The position numbers were made by a program, and so were the translations under genes. A stretch of 64,000 bases of DNA from Odontesthes bonariensis. Lineage: Eukaryota > Chordata > Actinopteri > Atheriniformes > Atherinopsidae. The stretch is from the NCBI RefSeq assembly GCF_027942865.1, contig NC_134510.1:26901209-26965208 (forward strand), given 5' to 3'. The notes under the pieces were generated by a model, which was not told the origin of the DNA, did no database searches, and saw only the letters and a program-made list of their open reading frames with translations. Shown piece by piece: positions 34,780-47,400 of this stretch; the first letter of the stretch is position 1, and each line of letters begins with the position of its first letter.

Positions 34780-35385
34780 TCTTCCCCTATGATCTCTACG
34801 GAAGCCTGCGCTGGTCATAAATCTCAAAAGCGACAGCGCTCCGAAATTTTATTTTGGGGGGGAATGAGAAGCAACAACATAATGGCAACACCTTTATTTA
34901 AAATGATCTGTACTTATAAAGACATACATAATAGTGAACACAGGAAGGTATAATGTTAAGTGCTTGACAAAAATAAAACAAAACATCAGGCAGACCTTTG
35001 ATATGACAATTTCACATATTTTTAAAATTTTTTTTAAACCTATCTTTATTGCTTTTGGAAATTATACACGAAAAGCTTTGTACAGAAGCACGAAAGCGCC
35101 TTATAATACACAGAACGAGGTGAACAAGCAAACAAACAACCATACAACAGCAATTTCACATATTAACAGCCACACATTTAAGACTAGTTTAAAGGCTGTG
35201 CATCTTGTATAGGGCAATAGCTTACAAATAAAAACAATTGGATATCATTTCCCTCAAGCACTGAAGTTTTTCCTCAAGTCCCAAGTCTGACATTCTGTTG
35301 TTACTCCTGTTCATAAAGGCCTTTTGTTGCATCTGGGAACTGAGAGGATGTGACAGCTGGATGAGGATGAGATGTGGGTTGGTGA
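34780..35385. other. Spacer: abhd16a 5' region and receptor-gene 3' region
   Basis: About 600 bp separate the abhd16a start from the stop of the Ig receptor gene on the same strand. A minus-strand AATAAA (35045-35050) could end the receptor transcript. That would leave about 265 bp for the abhd16a promoter and 5' UTR. Confidence 0.5.
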
Positions 35386-38300
35386 TCAGCCCTGACACTG
35401 CTCGTATCTGGAAACAGAGCACAGAGCTAAACTCACTCAAAAATCTCCCGTGCCTCAGTCTCTTTCATTCTCCCTTAAACACAAACACAGGCAGCCCACG
35501 CAGCAACAACAACACACAGGTGAAGGAGCGCTGCCTGTCAGCGCATGGCGTGCTTTGATGCCACAGTGTCACAGTGATGTTCAGACCAATGTGACTGGTG
35601 AGTGTGAGAATAATGTGAGGGGCAGATAAGTGACACTGCAAACATACATGCACACATACAGCTCCATGTATAAAAGCACAAACAGGTGATGCACAACTTT
35701 TTGCTTACCGCTCCAGTTCCTTATAGACATCATCCTCTCCTCTTGGCTTCAAATCCTGGCATAAAGAAGGAAACAGGGAAGGGAGGTGCAGGAAGATGGT
35801 GTGGGACAGTTAAGAGAAGGATAAAGAGAGGTACTGAGGTCAGATTTATGTCCCTCTAGTGTGTAATGAGATTGATTTGTTAATACCACTAATGTAAGGG
35901 TGACTGCTGATAGGCAATGTGTTTATCTGAGAGAGGGCTGATAGATTGGAGGAGAGGACTGCAAGTGTGAAGGAAGACATATCTCCCGACAGCTCAGGGA
36001 GGAGGCAAAAGAGAAAATTAGACTTTGTATGCACTGGTGGATGTGTGTATTACAGCTCCTCATGCAGACACATATGCAAAATGTCTGTGTGCAGGAGCTG
36101 ACACAATAACTCACCATGTAGACTGAACCCTGGGGAGGAGCCTGTTGGGAAGAGTGGAGAAAACAGGTTTAATGAACAATAAGTGGCAGAGAGGGAGGGA
36201 CACTTGAAAAAAGGAAAAATAGAAACAGAGGAGAGAAGCAAAATGTAAAAAAAAAAAAAGAAAAAAAAGCACAACAGAGTCAGTAAAGGGGAAAGTGGAA
36301 TGAGTGGGAAAGGGCAAAAAGAGGAGGGAAATTCATTAAAGGACATTTAGTTATTGAGGAATTTATCACCTGTCTGATATCCTCAGGATTCTCATAGATG
36401 TTCTCTGTTTCACCCGAATGGACAGACAGAGACTGCTCAATACCTATGTACAGAGAGATAGAGTCTCACAGACAAATGCACACACACTTATCTGCTGAGG
36501 GAGGAAGGAGGAGGGGGCAGATTCATTACAACAACCCCAGAGGATGTCACGGCCAACATCACTCAGTGGCAGCCGACAGGGGCCGAAGATGGACGGAACA
36601 CGGAGAGATGTCAAAAAAGAAATCGCCGGAAGACTCACCGCGATCAGAAATGTGTTTCTGTCTCCATAGCAACACAGCGACAGCTGCAGCAACCAGGGGC
36701 ACCAGGAGTAATAAAGCAGAGAGAGAAGGGAGTGGCGAGGGGGTGGGACTGTCATCATCTACAAAAGGAAAAAAGTGGGAGAGGACAAAAGCATGAACAT
36801 TTCCAAGAACTGTGCTTAAATAAAACTCATAGTGTGTGTGGTTGAATAACATGAAGGCTGTTCAGGAACTTTTTCGAGTTTGTTCTCCAGTTTGCTCCTC
36901 AGTTCAGGTCAAGACGTTCCGCTTTTTCTACTGAACCCTTCAAAATGTATTGCAAGGCATGTTGCAGTTGCAGTTTCTTCAACATATTACATGCTTTTGC
37001 ATCATACAGCCTTCAGTCACAGAAAATGGGTACAGTGGAAGATAGAGAGGAAATCCAGCCTTTCTCAGGCAGAGTGAATAGCCTGTGGAAACACTGAGTA
37101 GGTTTGATCTGACACATCTTCAGTCTGGACTGTAAAGCCTGTCAATTTGAAACTTGGATGAGAGGAAGAATTTAATAGGTATCATGGACACCAAATATGG
37201 TATGATCATTGCACAAAACCTAAGCTGATGCCACTTCTTTACATATTAGATTTGAAAATGATAATCGTTCCATGACTCATTTTCAAAACATGTTTAGTCC
37301 AGAGTGTTGAACCGCCTTTGTGCTCCCTTGACATCCGATTCCAGCTCCAAAATGCCTCAAGGTAAACTCTCACTGTAAACACATCTCTCCCTCAGCCAAA
37401 TCCAGTCGATGAAGTATTGAAAAACAGGTGTGATCAGAAGCGTATGTCTCATTTTCACATAAATTATTTAAGCACACCCTTCGCTCACTGCTGTGCCTTT
37501 CAAATTCGGTGGGAATCGCACACACATGTGATCAAACTTGTTGGCATAATGAGGATGATAGCAGTCTTGCAAAGCACAGCCACAGGGCATCAAGGGAGGC
37601 AGGAGGGAGGTACCCGAATAAGTGCTCTGTCTCTGTCTGCTCACAGAGCACAAAGGGCTCAGATCTGTCAGACATCTTTGGATTACACAGGAGAGGTATG
37701 ATTAACAGAAAATTACTGCTAAACAACACATTTCGACTTATCATATAACAATTGTCATTTCTCAACAATCCAGTCATTTTATTTCTAAGCCATTTAAGGA
37801 CAGACACCTTACAAAAGTCCCCTCTCTAATCAACTTTCCACAAATTTTGTTTGAAAAAGGATTGACCCTCAGGTCTCACCTTAGCCCTGGAGTCACAGCT
37901 TTTACGCAGATTCAGAATAATCAATCATTATTTGCTGTGTGAGGTGTAATTGATTGGTGAGTGTGTGTAGAGGTTGCTAATAGAATATTGTGGTGAGAGC
38001 TGACCCCAGAATGGCCCTGCACTGTTCTTCAGGCCAGTTTTTATGCATGGATTATGTTAATTGAGTGCAGCAAAGTGAGGCATAAATACCCCACTTTCTC
38101 AGTACCATATCTCCTCTTTCTCTCTGTCTATCTCCCTCCACGATTTGCTCCTCCTCCCCACCTCGTCTATTTCATCTCAAATGAGTGAGGGGGTGATTTA
38201 TATCATTGTTATTGTAGAGCAGGGTGGCATACAGGAGGCAGACCAAAGAACTGCTTGAATGCTTTGCAAAGGATGGGCAAACCGAGGATAGCACATGACT

Positions 38301-41300
38301 GCAGAAAATCCCTGACATTTGAAGTGTTTTGTGTGCTGCTGAGCACAATGATTGCTTCAATTTTGCATTCTTTGTTCTGTGCCATCAGTAAAAGAAATTC
38401 TATTAAGCAGCGTTGTTTTAACTTCTGCAACTTGGGCTCGACTGTGAGATTTGTCTTACAGAGCGTTTGATATCCCAAAATGATAGACATGATTTATGGT
38501 TTCTGTTATTTGGCTTCATCAAAACTAATTTCTGCTCTCTTCCTGTGATAATCATGAAAAAAATAAAATAAAATCCCACCATCTCTGGAGAGCTTCCAGA
38601 AAAAATATTTCTAAACTGTCACTGCTTATTGTTCAATTTTTCATTACTAACCATGATTTTTATTTTGGCGTAATACGGCACATCTGCAGCGTTTGTGCAT
38701 CCTGACACTTTCCAACAGTGTTATGTAGGTCATCTTGCACTCACATTAATTGAACCTCCTACTCTGCTCAGTCTAAATTGTGCTGGAAATGTGCAACACT
38801 TGAAAATCACATGAAACACAACACATATATATTGGACCTGATCCAGCCTCTCGTAATCTTTATTTTTTACTCTCTCTCTCTTTCCTTTCCGTTTATTATT
38901 CTTATAGCTCTACCATGAATGGGCACCATGATTGACTCTGGGCCCCTCAGCTGGAGCGATAGGTTAGGGTATGGGGGGTAAACTCATTTCTGATCCATTC
39001 AACTGTCACAACCTGCTGTGCTCCCCCCTTAGCTATCAATACAATAAGCTTGAATAATTTAGTTTTTCTTAGGAGAGATGTCCTACGGTCCTCTTCTCTT
39101 ATATTCACATATTAGCTGGGTGAGGGTGATGAGAAAAATGGGAGCCTTTATATTAGGAGAGACTGTGCGTATCAGGACTGTGTGGGATTTTTATGAAAAT
39201 TTGGCACGTAAATGGAATGAGTTAAGCTGCTGGATATTATCAGAAGTTGTAACCTGTGACCCCCTGAGCTACATCACGTAAGTATAACATATGGTATCTG
39301 TCAGGGGCTTTCTCCTTTATGAACCACAGGATTTCTGGCAGATGAACTGACCTGAGATTGGCTTTAATACACCAGAGAACGCTTCATGGACCGCACATCC
39401 GTGAATTATCCATACTCACGGTTCATTATTTCCACCAAGTTGGCAGGAAGTCTGCCAAGAATACAGTGCTACTAATAGAATATTCTTGGTGTACCCACAA
39501 AAAAGAAAGAAAAAAAAAAAGATGCAGCTGCTCCCACCTTTAGGGGGCAGTGTGACAGCTTGATCTGCCCAGATGACCTGGCCATTTTTCAGCTGCAGGG
39601 TGCAGGTGTAGTTCCCTGTTACATTGGAGGTGATGGGTAATGGCAGAATGATGCTGATGCTGCCAGGGAAGGCGCTTGACATCTTCAGCTCGTGGCTCTT
39701 ACTGTGGTGTTTCCACTCGGCACTTTGAACCTGGGACCGCTCTGAATACTGGCACACCAACTCCAGCTTTGAGGGATAACGTTTAGTTTTAACTGTGGAA
39801 GTGAGAAAAGGAGGGGAAAATTTTAAAGGGCGATCAAACAAATGAAGAAAACCACGAAGAGGGATGACTTAGAGAAAAAGACAGTGAAGAGGAATGAAAA
39901 AGTGAGTTAAAGGGTAGTGTGTGAATACAGAAAAGGGCAAGGACAGATAGAGAGTAATGAGGTAAAGGGAAAGTGATATGAAAAACAAAGAACAATTCAG
40001 AGAAGGGTCAAAATAATATATATTCATTAAAGTGATTTGCTGCTAATGCATTGGTTGACTGTGACTGATGCTTGGTGTCTCATCAAACTGTAATGAGAAT
40101 CCATCTGGGTGTAATCAAGCTCCGCAGATCCACACCACACACACATGCAAAAAAAAAAAAAAACCCACTCACATTTCAGTCTTGATTAGTGTGATCAGCG
40201 TGGGCCACCCACAGCCTTGGTGGGAGGGCAGCAGGTATAATCAAACATAATGGTACTTATAATGAGGTGGGGTAAAAATATAAGCGTCATATGATTGGTA
40301 AGTGGGTGGATGTGTGTGAGTGTGTGTAATGGATGCAGATGTGTGAAGCAGGGTGACAGTGACAGTGACAGATCGACCGGTCATGTCTGGGCAGCTGTGA
40401 TGGATGCCAGTGGGACTGTGATTAGGAAAGCCTTCCAAGGCCACCATGACAGGCCTTTGAGTGTGTGTGTGTGTATATACTGGCATTTATGTGCGTGGAT
40501 GCTAAGGATGTGAGTGCCTCTGAAAGGGTGAAAACTCCCCAAGGCACACTCGTAAAAATCAACAGGTGCTCAGCTCAAATTTTTCTCTTTAGTTTTATGA
40601 ATCAAGTAAATGTTCTCTTTCAGGAGCAATATAGTAAATGTATTCATTTAATAATGTGACATTTTACCAATGGCTGTAGGAAATGTCCTCTTCATTTATT
40701 CTGCTCAGTCACAGTGGGTGAACAATGCACTGAGGCTGGTGAGAGTTTAATGTCTCATGTCAGGACAGCAGGGTAAAATAAAGTACCTCACGAGACGCGG
40801 ATGCTCAGATTATGGCAAGTCTCTCTAAACTGTGACTCGCATTACTCCTGTGGTTATTTTTCAATTTTCTTGCGCATAATTTATTCTAATGGATTAGATT
40901 CACATTTTAGAAAACACGTATTTTCCACCTTCTTGCAGTAAGTTAACCTGCTATGACCTGAACATCGTTTTGCCTTGGAGCCTGGAGCGACGCACATGTC
41001 GCATCAACATTTTCACGACACACTATTATTATATATTTAAAATTTTTTTTGATAAACATGAAGACAAAATGAGTAAATTACGATAAAAACTGAAGGTTCA
41101 ACCTCTCGAGTGGTTTTTATTTCACGTTTCTTTTTAAGATTCATGTTTGCAGAAAACTCTCAGGTTTTAGATGGCTGGTTTAGATTAAGCCATAGGTTTA
41201 AAAGGCTTTATTGAGGGGAACAGCACCACTCTGATGTGCACTATGTAATGACCTGGAGCAAGAAAGTGGTTACGTTAGGTTAGCTTAGCATAAAAACTTG

Positions 41301-44300
41301 AAGTGGACAAAAAAAAATCCAGCTTGGCTAATATGAAAATGTCCAAAGTTTAATAATCAGTACATTGCATTTATTTTGTTAGAAAAAAACCCAACTAATC
41401 ATAGTCTTTAAAAGTGTACTTTCATGGAAAATGAGAAGATGCTTTTTCACAGAAAAAGCAGTTCAAATGCTGATTACAGAATTATGCCAGCTTAATCATC
41501 TTGGCCGAACTTGAGTATGCTGAGTGTCCTGAAATAACAGTTGCGATCAAATTTGAAGCTTCAGTTACTACATAAAGAAATTGGAAATGTTGTTATCCTA
41601 TTGAATCATATGAAAAACATTTGAAGTGGGATATTTCAACAGAAACATTAAATTGAAGCATCATTATCTGATATCAAAGTGAGAAACCATGTTGTATTCT
41701 GAAACAGAGACAGCTAGAGTTTGGAATCTGAAGAGCTGAGGAGTGAAATGTGTGAATGAAAAGCATGTAAAACAATGGCATTGCTGAAGAGGCGAAAAGA
41801 CTGATATGTGAAGCATACGAGTTTGAACTGATGTGAGCTGATTTGTGTATGTGTGTTTTTCTTTGTGTGGATAGGATTGTGTGTGTGTTTGTGATCTTTT
41901 AATGTTATGCTTGGTTTTCTGCTTGGTCCATATGTTATTGGACAACAATGTGAAAGTCAGTGTGCTTAAAGGGATACTTTGCATCTTTTGACATGAAGCT
42001 GTATGACATCCCATACTAGCAATATCATTTATGAATATTTTCTTACCCCCTGCCCCTGTTGGCAGCACACAGTGATACGAAGGGAGAGAAAATAGCGCCC
42101 AGCGATTGTGAGGTCTGACTTTTTCCCGGACAACGATTTTGTGATGCAAATGTATTACTCTTTTGAACACATATTGTTTTGAGAAGCGAAACGCTTTATT
42201 TTTGTAGCCCCAGCCAACTAGCCGGACTGCTTTTGTCAACACCAAAATGAGGCCGGAACTCGGCTCACAGTACGCAGCAGGGGGTAAGAAAATATTCATA
42301 AATGATATTGCTAGTATGGGATGTCATAAAGCTTCATGTCAAAAGAGGCGAACTATCCCTTTAGCTCAAAAAATCTCCTGAAACTTGCTATAATCAAAAT
42401 CAGTACAAGAACTGAAAATGTCAGCAACTTTAATGATGTTATGAGAACAGACATGTTTGAGCCTTTGGCCTTTCTACTATATACACCATATGTGCTGCCA
42501 TGCATGGCCCGTGTGTGTGTGTGTGTGGCGTGTCCCTGAGTGTGTGTGCGCTTGTGTATTTGTGTGTTTCTATGTGTCATAGTACAAATAAACTGAGTTA
42601 GAGTTCACTATCTGAAAATACTGACAATAACTAACTGTGTAGTGATAGTATTTCCAGTGAGATTATTATAAATGGGTCTTAATTGGATTGGTTTTCAATG
42701 TACTGCAGCAAAATGTGTTGTAGCAGAGGTTTTAAATGTCATTAAAGTGTTTTAAAACATAACGCAGTTTGATGTACGAGAGGCTGTTTAATATAAACCT
42801 TATTTTGCATTTCCAATGTGTGTGCCAGTTGTTGCCAAGGTGATGGTAAGTGTAATCTTAAATCTGAAACAAAACAATGCTCTCAAACTTCTTCAATTTA
42901 GGGAAAATCTATTACTCTTACTGTTTGCCACCGTAGGAACAGCAACGCATTGCTGAACACAGCGGTGTGTGGTTTGTGTTTCTTGACATGAGTGTGAGTT
43001 TGAAATACCAAACAGAAACAGGGACTTCTGCTTGTTTTTTTCTGCAACAATTCTGCTCTGAGTTTGAATTTATTTCAACTGGGCAATTGGGTGGTACTTC
43101 TGTGATTCAAAGGCTTCAAGGACAAGAAGTCCAATAGCTATGAAAATAAATTTTTTAAAGGAGAGGACCAATTTTCCTACGTTGTGGTGGTAAAATGATG
43201 CCTGTAGCGTAAAACCTTGGACAGATTAAAGAGAATTTTCTCTGCTGAATTTGTTCAATCCCCTGCTCCATTGTCACTTAACAGCTCCTCTTTAGCTCCG
43301 AAAAATCCGGGCTGCACCACCCATTCCGACATCCCACCATTCTGACAAGCAAACGTTCCACAATTCTTGATAAGGCTTTCCATATAAGGAAATGTGCGTT
43401 ACTCAACAGATAACAGTCCCTTCTTTCTGTTCATGCATTTTACATGTTTTAAGACATGTGTACAGATGTGATACAGTCTTTAAAAGCGGAATTAAAGCCT
43501 CTCCCCCTCTCTGTCTGCCTGTTATTCTTCAACGCTTGTGATGTTTGAATGATATTAAATTGATACTGAATGATGACTTAAGGGTCAAATCTACAGTCAG
43601 AGGGGAGGATCAGGTGGATGTGGGCTTATTTCGGATCTGAGTCCAGACTCAGGATCCATCCACCGGATACCGTCAGATCCTGACAATGTCATGAGTCCGT
43701 GGTAATTTTCAAAACGCACTCCAAGAGCAAATTAATGATATTCAAATAGTTTATTACACACGTTTTGGGAAGCTTAATATATGAAATTGGTATCATTTGC
43801 AGCACAGGGACGTCCGACACAGGTGAGCTGTCATTGTTGTTTGTAATTGCAATTATTAATGTTGCATATGATGCCAGCGAACTCCCAGCTGGCAGCTTTC
43901 TGTGTGGAGTTTGCATGTTCTCCTTGTGTATGCGTGGGTTCTCTCCGGGTACTCCGGCTTCCTCCCACTGTCCAAAAACATGCATGTTAAGTTAATTGGT
44001 GTCTCTAAAAATTACCCTTAGGAGTGAGTGTGAGCGTGTATGGTTGTTTGTCTCGTTTGTCTCTGTGTGGCCCTGTGATGGACTGGTGGCCTGTCCAGGG
44101 TGTACCCCGCCTCTCGCCCATTGACCGCTGGGATAGGCTCCAGCCCCCCTGCGACCCGACCGACGGATTCAGCGGTATAGAAAATGGATGGATGGATGAT
44201 GCCAGCGTGCAAAAGACGCATGGACTCTGATCCAGCTGGCTGCTGTGACAGGTCACTGACACTGTATTTCTGCTTAATCCAACATGTTTCAGACTTGCCC

Positions 44301-44395
44301 GATTTACATTAATACCTGTATTTTGATGTTTGAAATTTCAGGGGATTTTGATAATAATTTATTATAGTTGGTTTTCCAGGTTGTGGCGTTCCTCT

Positions 44396-44426
<31 letters not shown>

Positions 44427-47400
44427 GGGCTTTAATAGGCTATTAAAGGAATTGTCAGAATGGCTGGATGTTTAAAAAAAATTAAATATTTTGGAATGGT
44501 GGAAAACCTTTCATAAACTCTGAACTTTGCTAAATGAGTGTGATTTCATCCAAACTGTTGAAAATATCAAAAAGAAGCCAAATGTACATTTTAAAAGTTT
44601 GATTGGTGACTCTAACAAAGTATGTGGCAGGAGGAACATTTTGTAGTTGAATTATGTTTGAAAAAGGATTTAAACATTATGTCTTTTAGGTAAAATGCAA
44701 AGAAGTGAGAAAAGAGGATCTCAGCAGTGTGAATGCTGATCAGCATCCACACTGCTGAGCGTTATATGCGTTAGCTATATTTTAGAGGACAATATCACAG
44801 TGCATTATCTTCAAGGAGTCACAGCGAGGTTGTCACATAATCACCAAAGATGCAGTGCAGAGAGAGGCTGGGGACTTTTTAGGACCATCTAAAGCGTTAT
44901 TCTGGTCTAAAATTGCCCCTTGAATAGTCTAATCCACATAAGCCAGTTTCTTATAAATTAAAACAAGTTTAAGACTTATTTGTATCAAGTGCTGTTTTTT
45001 TTTTTTAGGTCACATCTCTGAGGAAGCAATGAGAGGGGAAGTTACTTGTTAGAAACTGACTGTGGTTGCATTTTCTATTTATTTTTTGTACAATCTGCTT
45101 AATTTTTCTGGAACTTAGTCTTGTTGACCTTTTAAGAGACCACAGACAACTGTGGGCGTTCTTGTGACATGTCTAAGCGCTTGCTTTATCCCGCACGAGT
45201 TTGTGCTTCACCGACTGACAAATCATTGTTTTCTCACTTAGCATTGCTTTTGACACAGAAGTTTCATGTTTTCTTTCTTACTGTCTAATTAGGTTTAGTT
45301 AACACAATTACTTGTTTGAACATTGACATTATACATCCATATCCTTAGTTTCTAGAAATAACAAATTAACTTTTTACTGTATCTATATGAAAGTTTCTTC
45401 ATTTCTCTATATATTTTTTTTTCATTTATTTATTTAATCAATATTATCTGAAAGGCATTCCCAGGGGCAGGCATTGTTAAATATCAGCTACACCAACGTC
45501 AGCTGTATCAACCACAAGTGCTGAGATGTGTTGCATTGGATAACTGTTACTCAGTGCTCCAAGTTAAAGCATTGCAACCTATTAGATAAACAATAAGAAA
45601 CATGAAATATTAAAGTGGTAAAATAACTATTAATTGTCAATAAACTGTTATTTTCTTCAGGTTAGGCTACATTGAATGGAGCGTTCTGCTGCAGTCGTCT
45701 GGTTAGACAGGCTTTCTGGTTTGAAAACAAAATGGTTGATTTCGCCATGGATTAATAGTAAATTAGTTTTACTTAAAGTAGTCAAGAGCTAAACAATTTG
45801 AATATGCAAATTATGTGAGTGATTAATATGTCATGGCCTTTAGAGGGTTTCAAATCAACTGAACACCTGCTGCATACTTCATGATTTAAAAAAAAAGGCA
45901 AATTAACAGCTATGCTTTGGAATAATGTCATTTCATTCCTCCAGCAGATATAAAAAGTAGAATTGATAAATCGAAGAGCATCAAAACTTCATACTGATTT
46001 TCCCTTTTATCATATGTCTTTTGGGTAACAGCCTCCTCCACATTATGTAATACAAAAATAGATACGATTAAACCAACACTTTTTATATAAATCCATCCCT
46101 CTTAATCCACCTCCTACCAATACTTCTGCCTCTCGACCCTCATCTCTACCTTTCAGCACGCTGAGTGTTGTCCTCTGGCTGAAGACGTTGTCATTGAGAC
46201 ACACTTCACAGGCGTAGACGCCACCATCTTTCAACTCAGGGGTTAGCAGGAAGGAGAAGCTCCCAGCCTCTGCATTGTAGGGCGGGCCAGCCAACTGGAG
46301 TCTCTTGCTTTGCTCACTCTGTAAGGTGGAACCCCTCCAGCGGTCGTACTGGTGCACTAACTTCATATTACTCCCCTTCCTGACATCTGGGGGAAGCCAG
46401 AATAGTAGGACATAGTCGCCCTGGACATTGGGACAGGTCAGGAGGAAGGATGTCTGAGCTGGAATGGCAGTTGAGATCGTTGAGCCTGCAGGCATGAACA
46501 GAGGAAAACAGATATGAAGTTATTACAATGCAAGAAGACATACTGACAGGGAATTCTAGGCATAAAGAGGGTCAATGAAGAGTGAGCTTAAGACAGGAAC
46601 TAAACAGAAGCAATAGTGTAACGAAATGGGAGACAGGAGGAAATATTCCTACAACAATGGGGATAAGTTTTTATATGCTGAGTCACATTTTACCTTCTGC
46701 TCTGCCTGATCAGCAAGCTGCTGACACAGAAGTCTTAGACTGCTTGTATTAGAGTTACTTACCATGTGTTACATTAGTGAATGAGGCCACTTTGTCAGCT
46801 GTGGAAAGAAGAGAAGCAAAAAGGGAATGGGGGCAAAAAGCATATTATGAATAATACATAAATGTAGCAACTGTAATATTCACAGGAGGACAAGCAGACT
46901 TTTAGTGCAGATCTACAGTGTGCTTTTGAATCTGAAAACTGGTTTATAAAAGTAAATACTTTGAAGAACTGTAACCATAGGACTCCTGAATAAATAATGC
47001 TGCCGCTGAGTTTCTGGCTTTGATGGCCGCTCATAACATCAATAAAAGCAACAACAAATCTATTCTGTTCCTCAGTGCTTCTGCATATTTCCTCCTACTG
47101 TCAGTCTCACCGTCAACAGTCACTTCCACGTTTGTAGCCAAGACACTCGTGCTGTTACCCCAGGGGTAAACCGTACAGATATAGACCCCGCTATCACTGT
47201 TCTGGACCTGCGGTAGTTTAGCGACTGTGCCTGAGTTTGTCTTTTTCTCACTCTTCATGGGAATGCCGCCAGGTGCTGTCCACGTGATTTTGGTGATTGG
47301 ATTGTTAGGAGTAACTTTAGCAATCAGTCGCAAGCTGCTGTGCTGAGGGACGGGTGCAGCGGGGTAGATTTTGACTGGAGGTGAAGAAGGATAAACGAAG

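Noticed and set aside
41664-42299. 211-codon open frame on the minus strand
   Set aside because: It spans part of a foldback element and low-complexity TG/CA sequence, with no recognisable domain.
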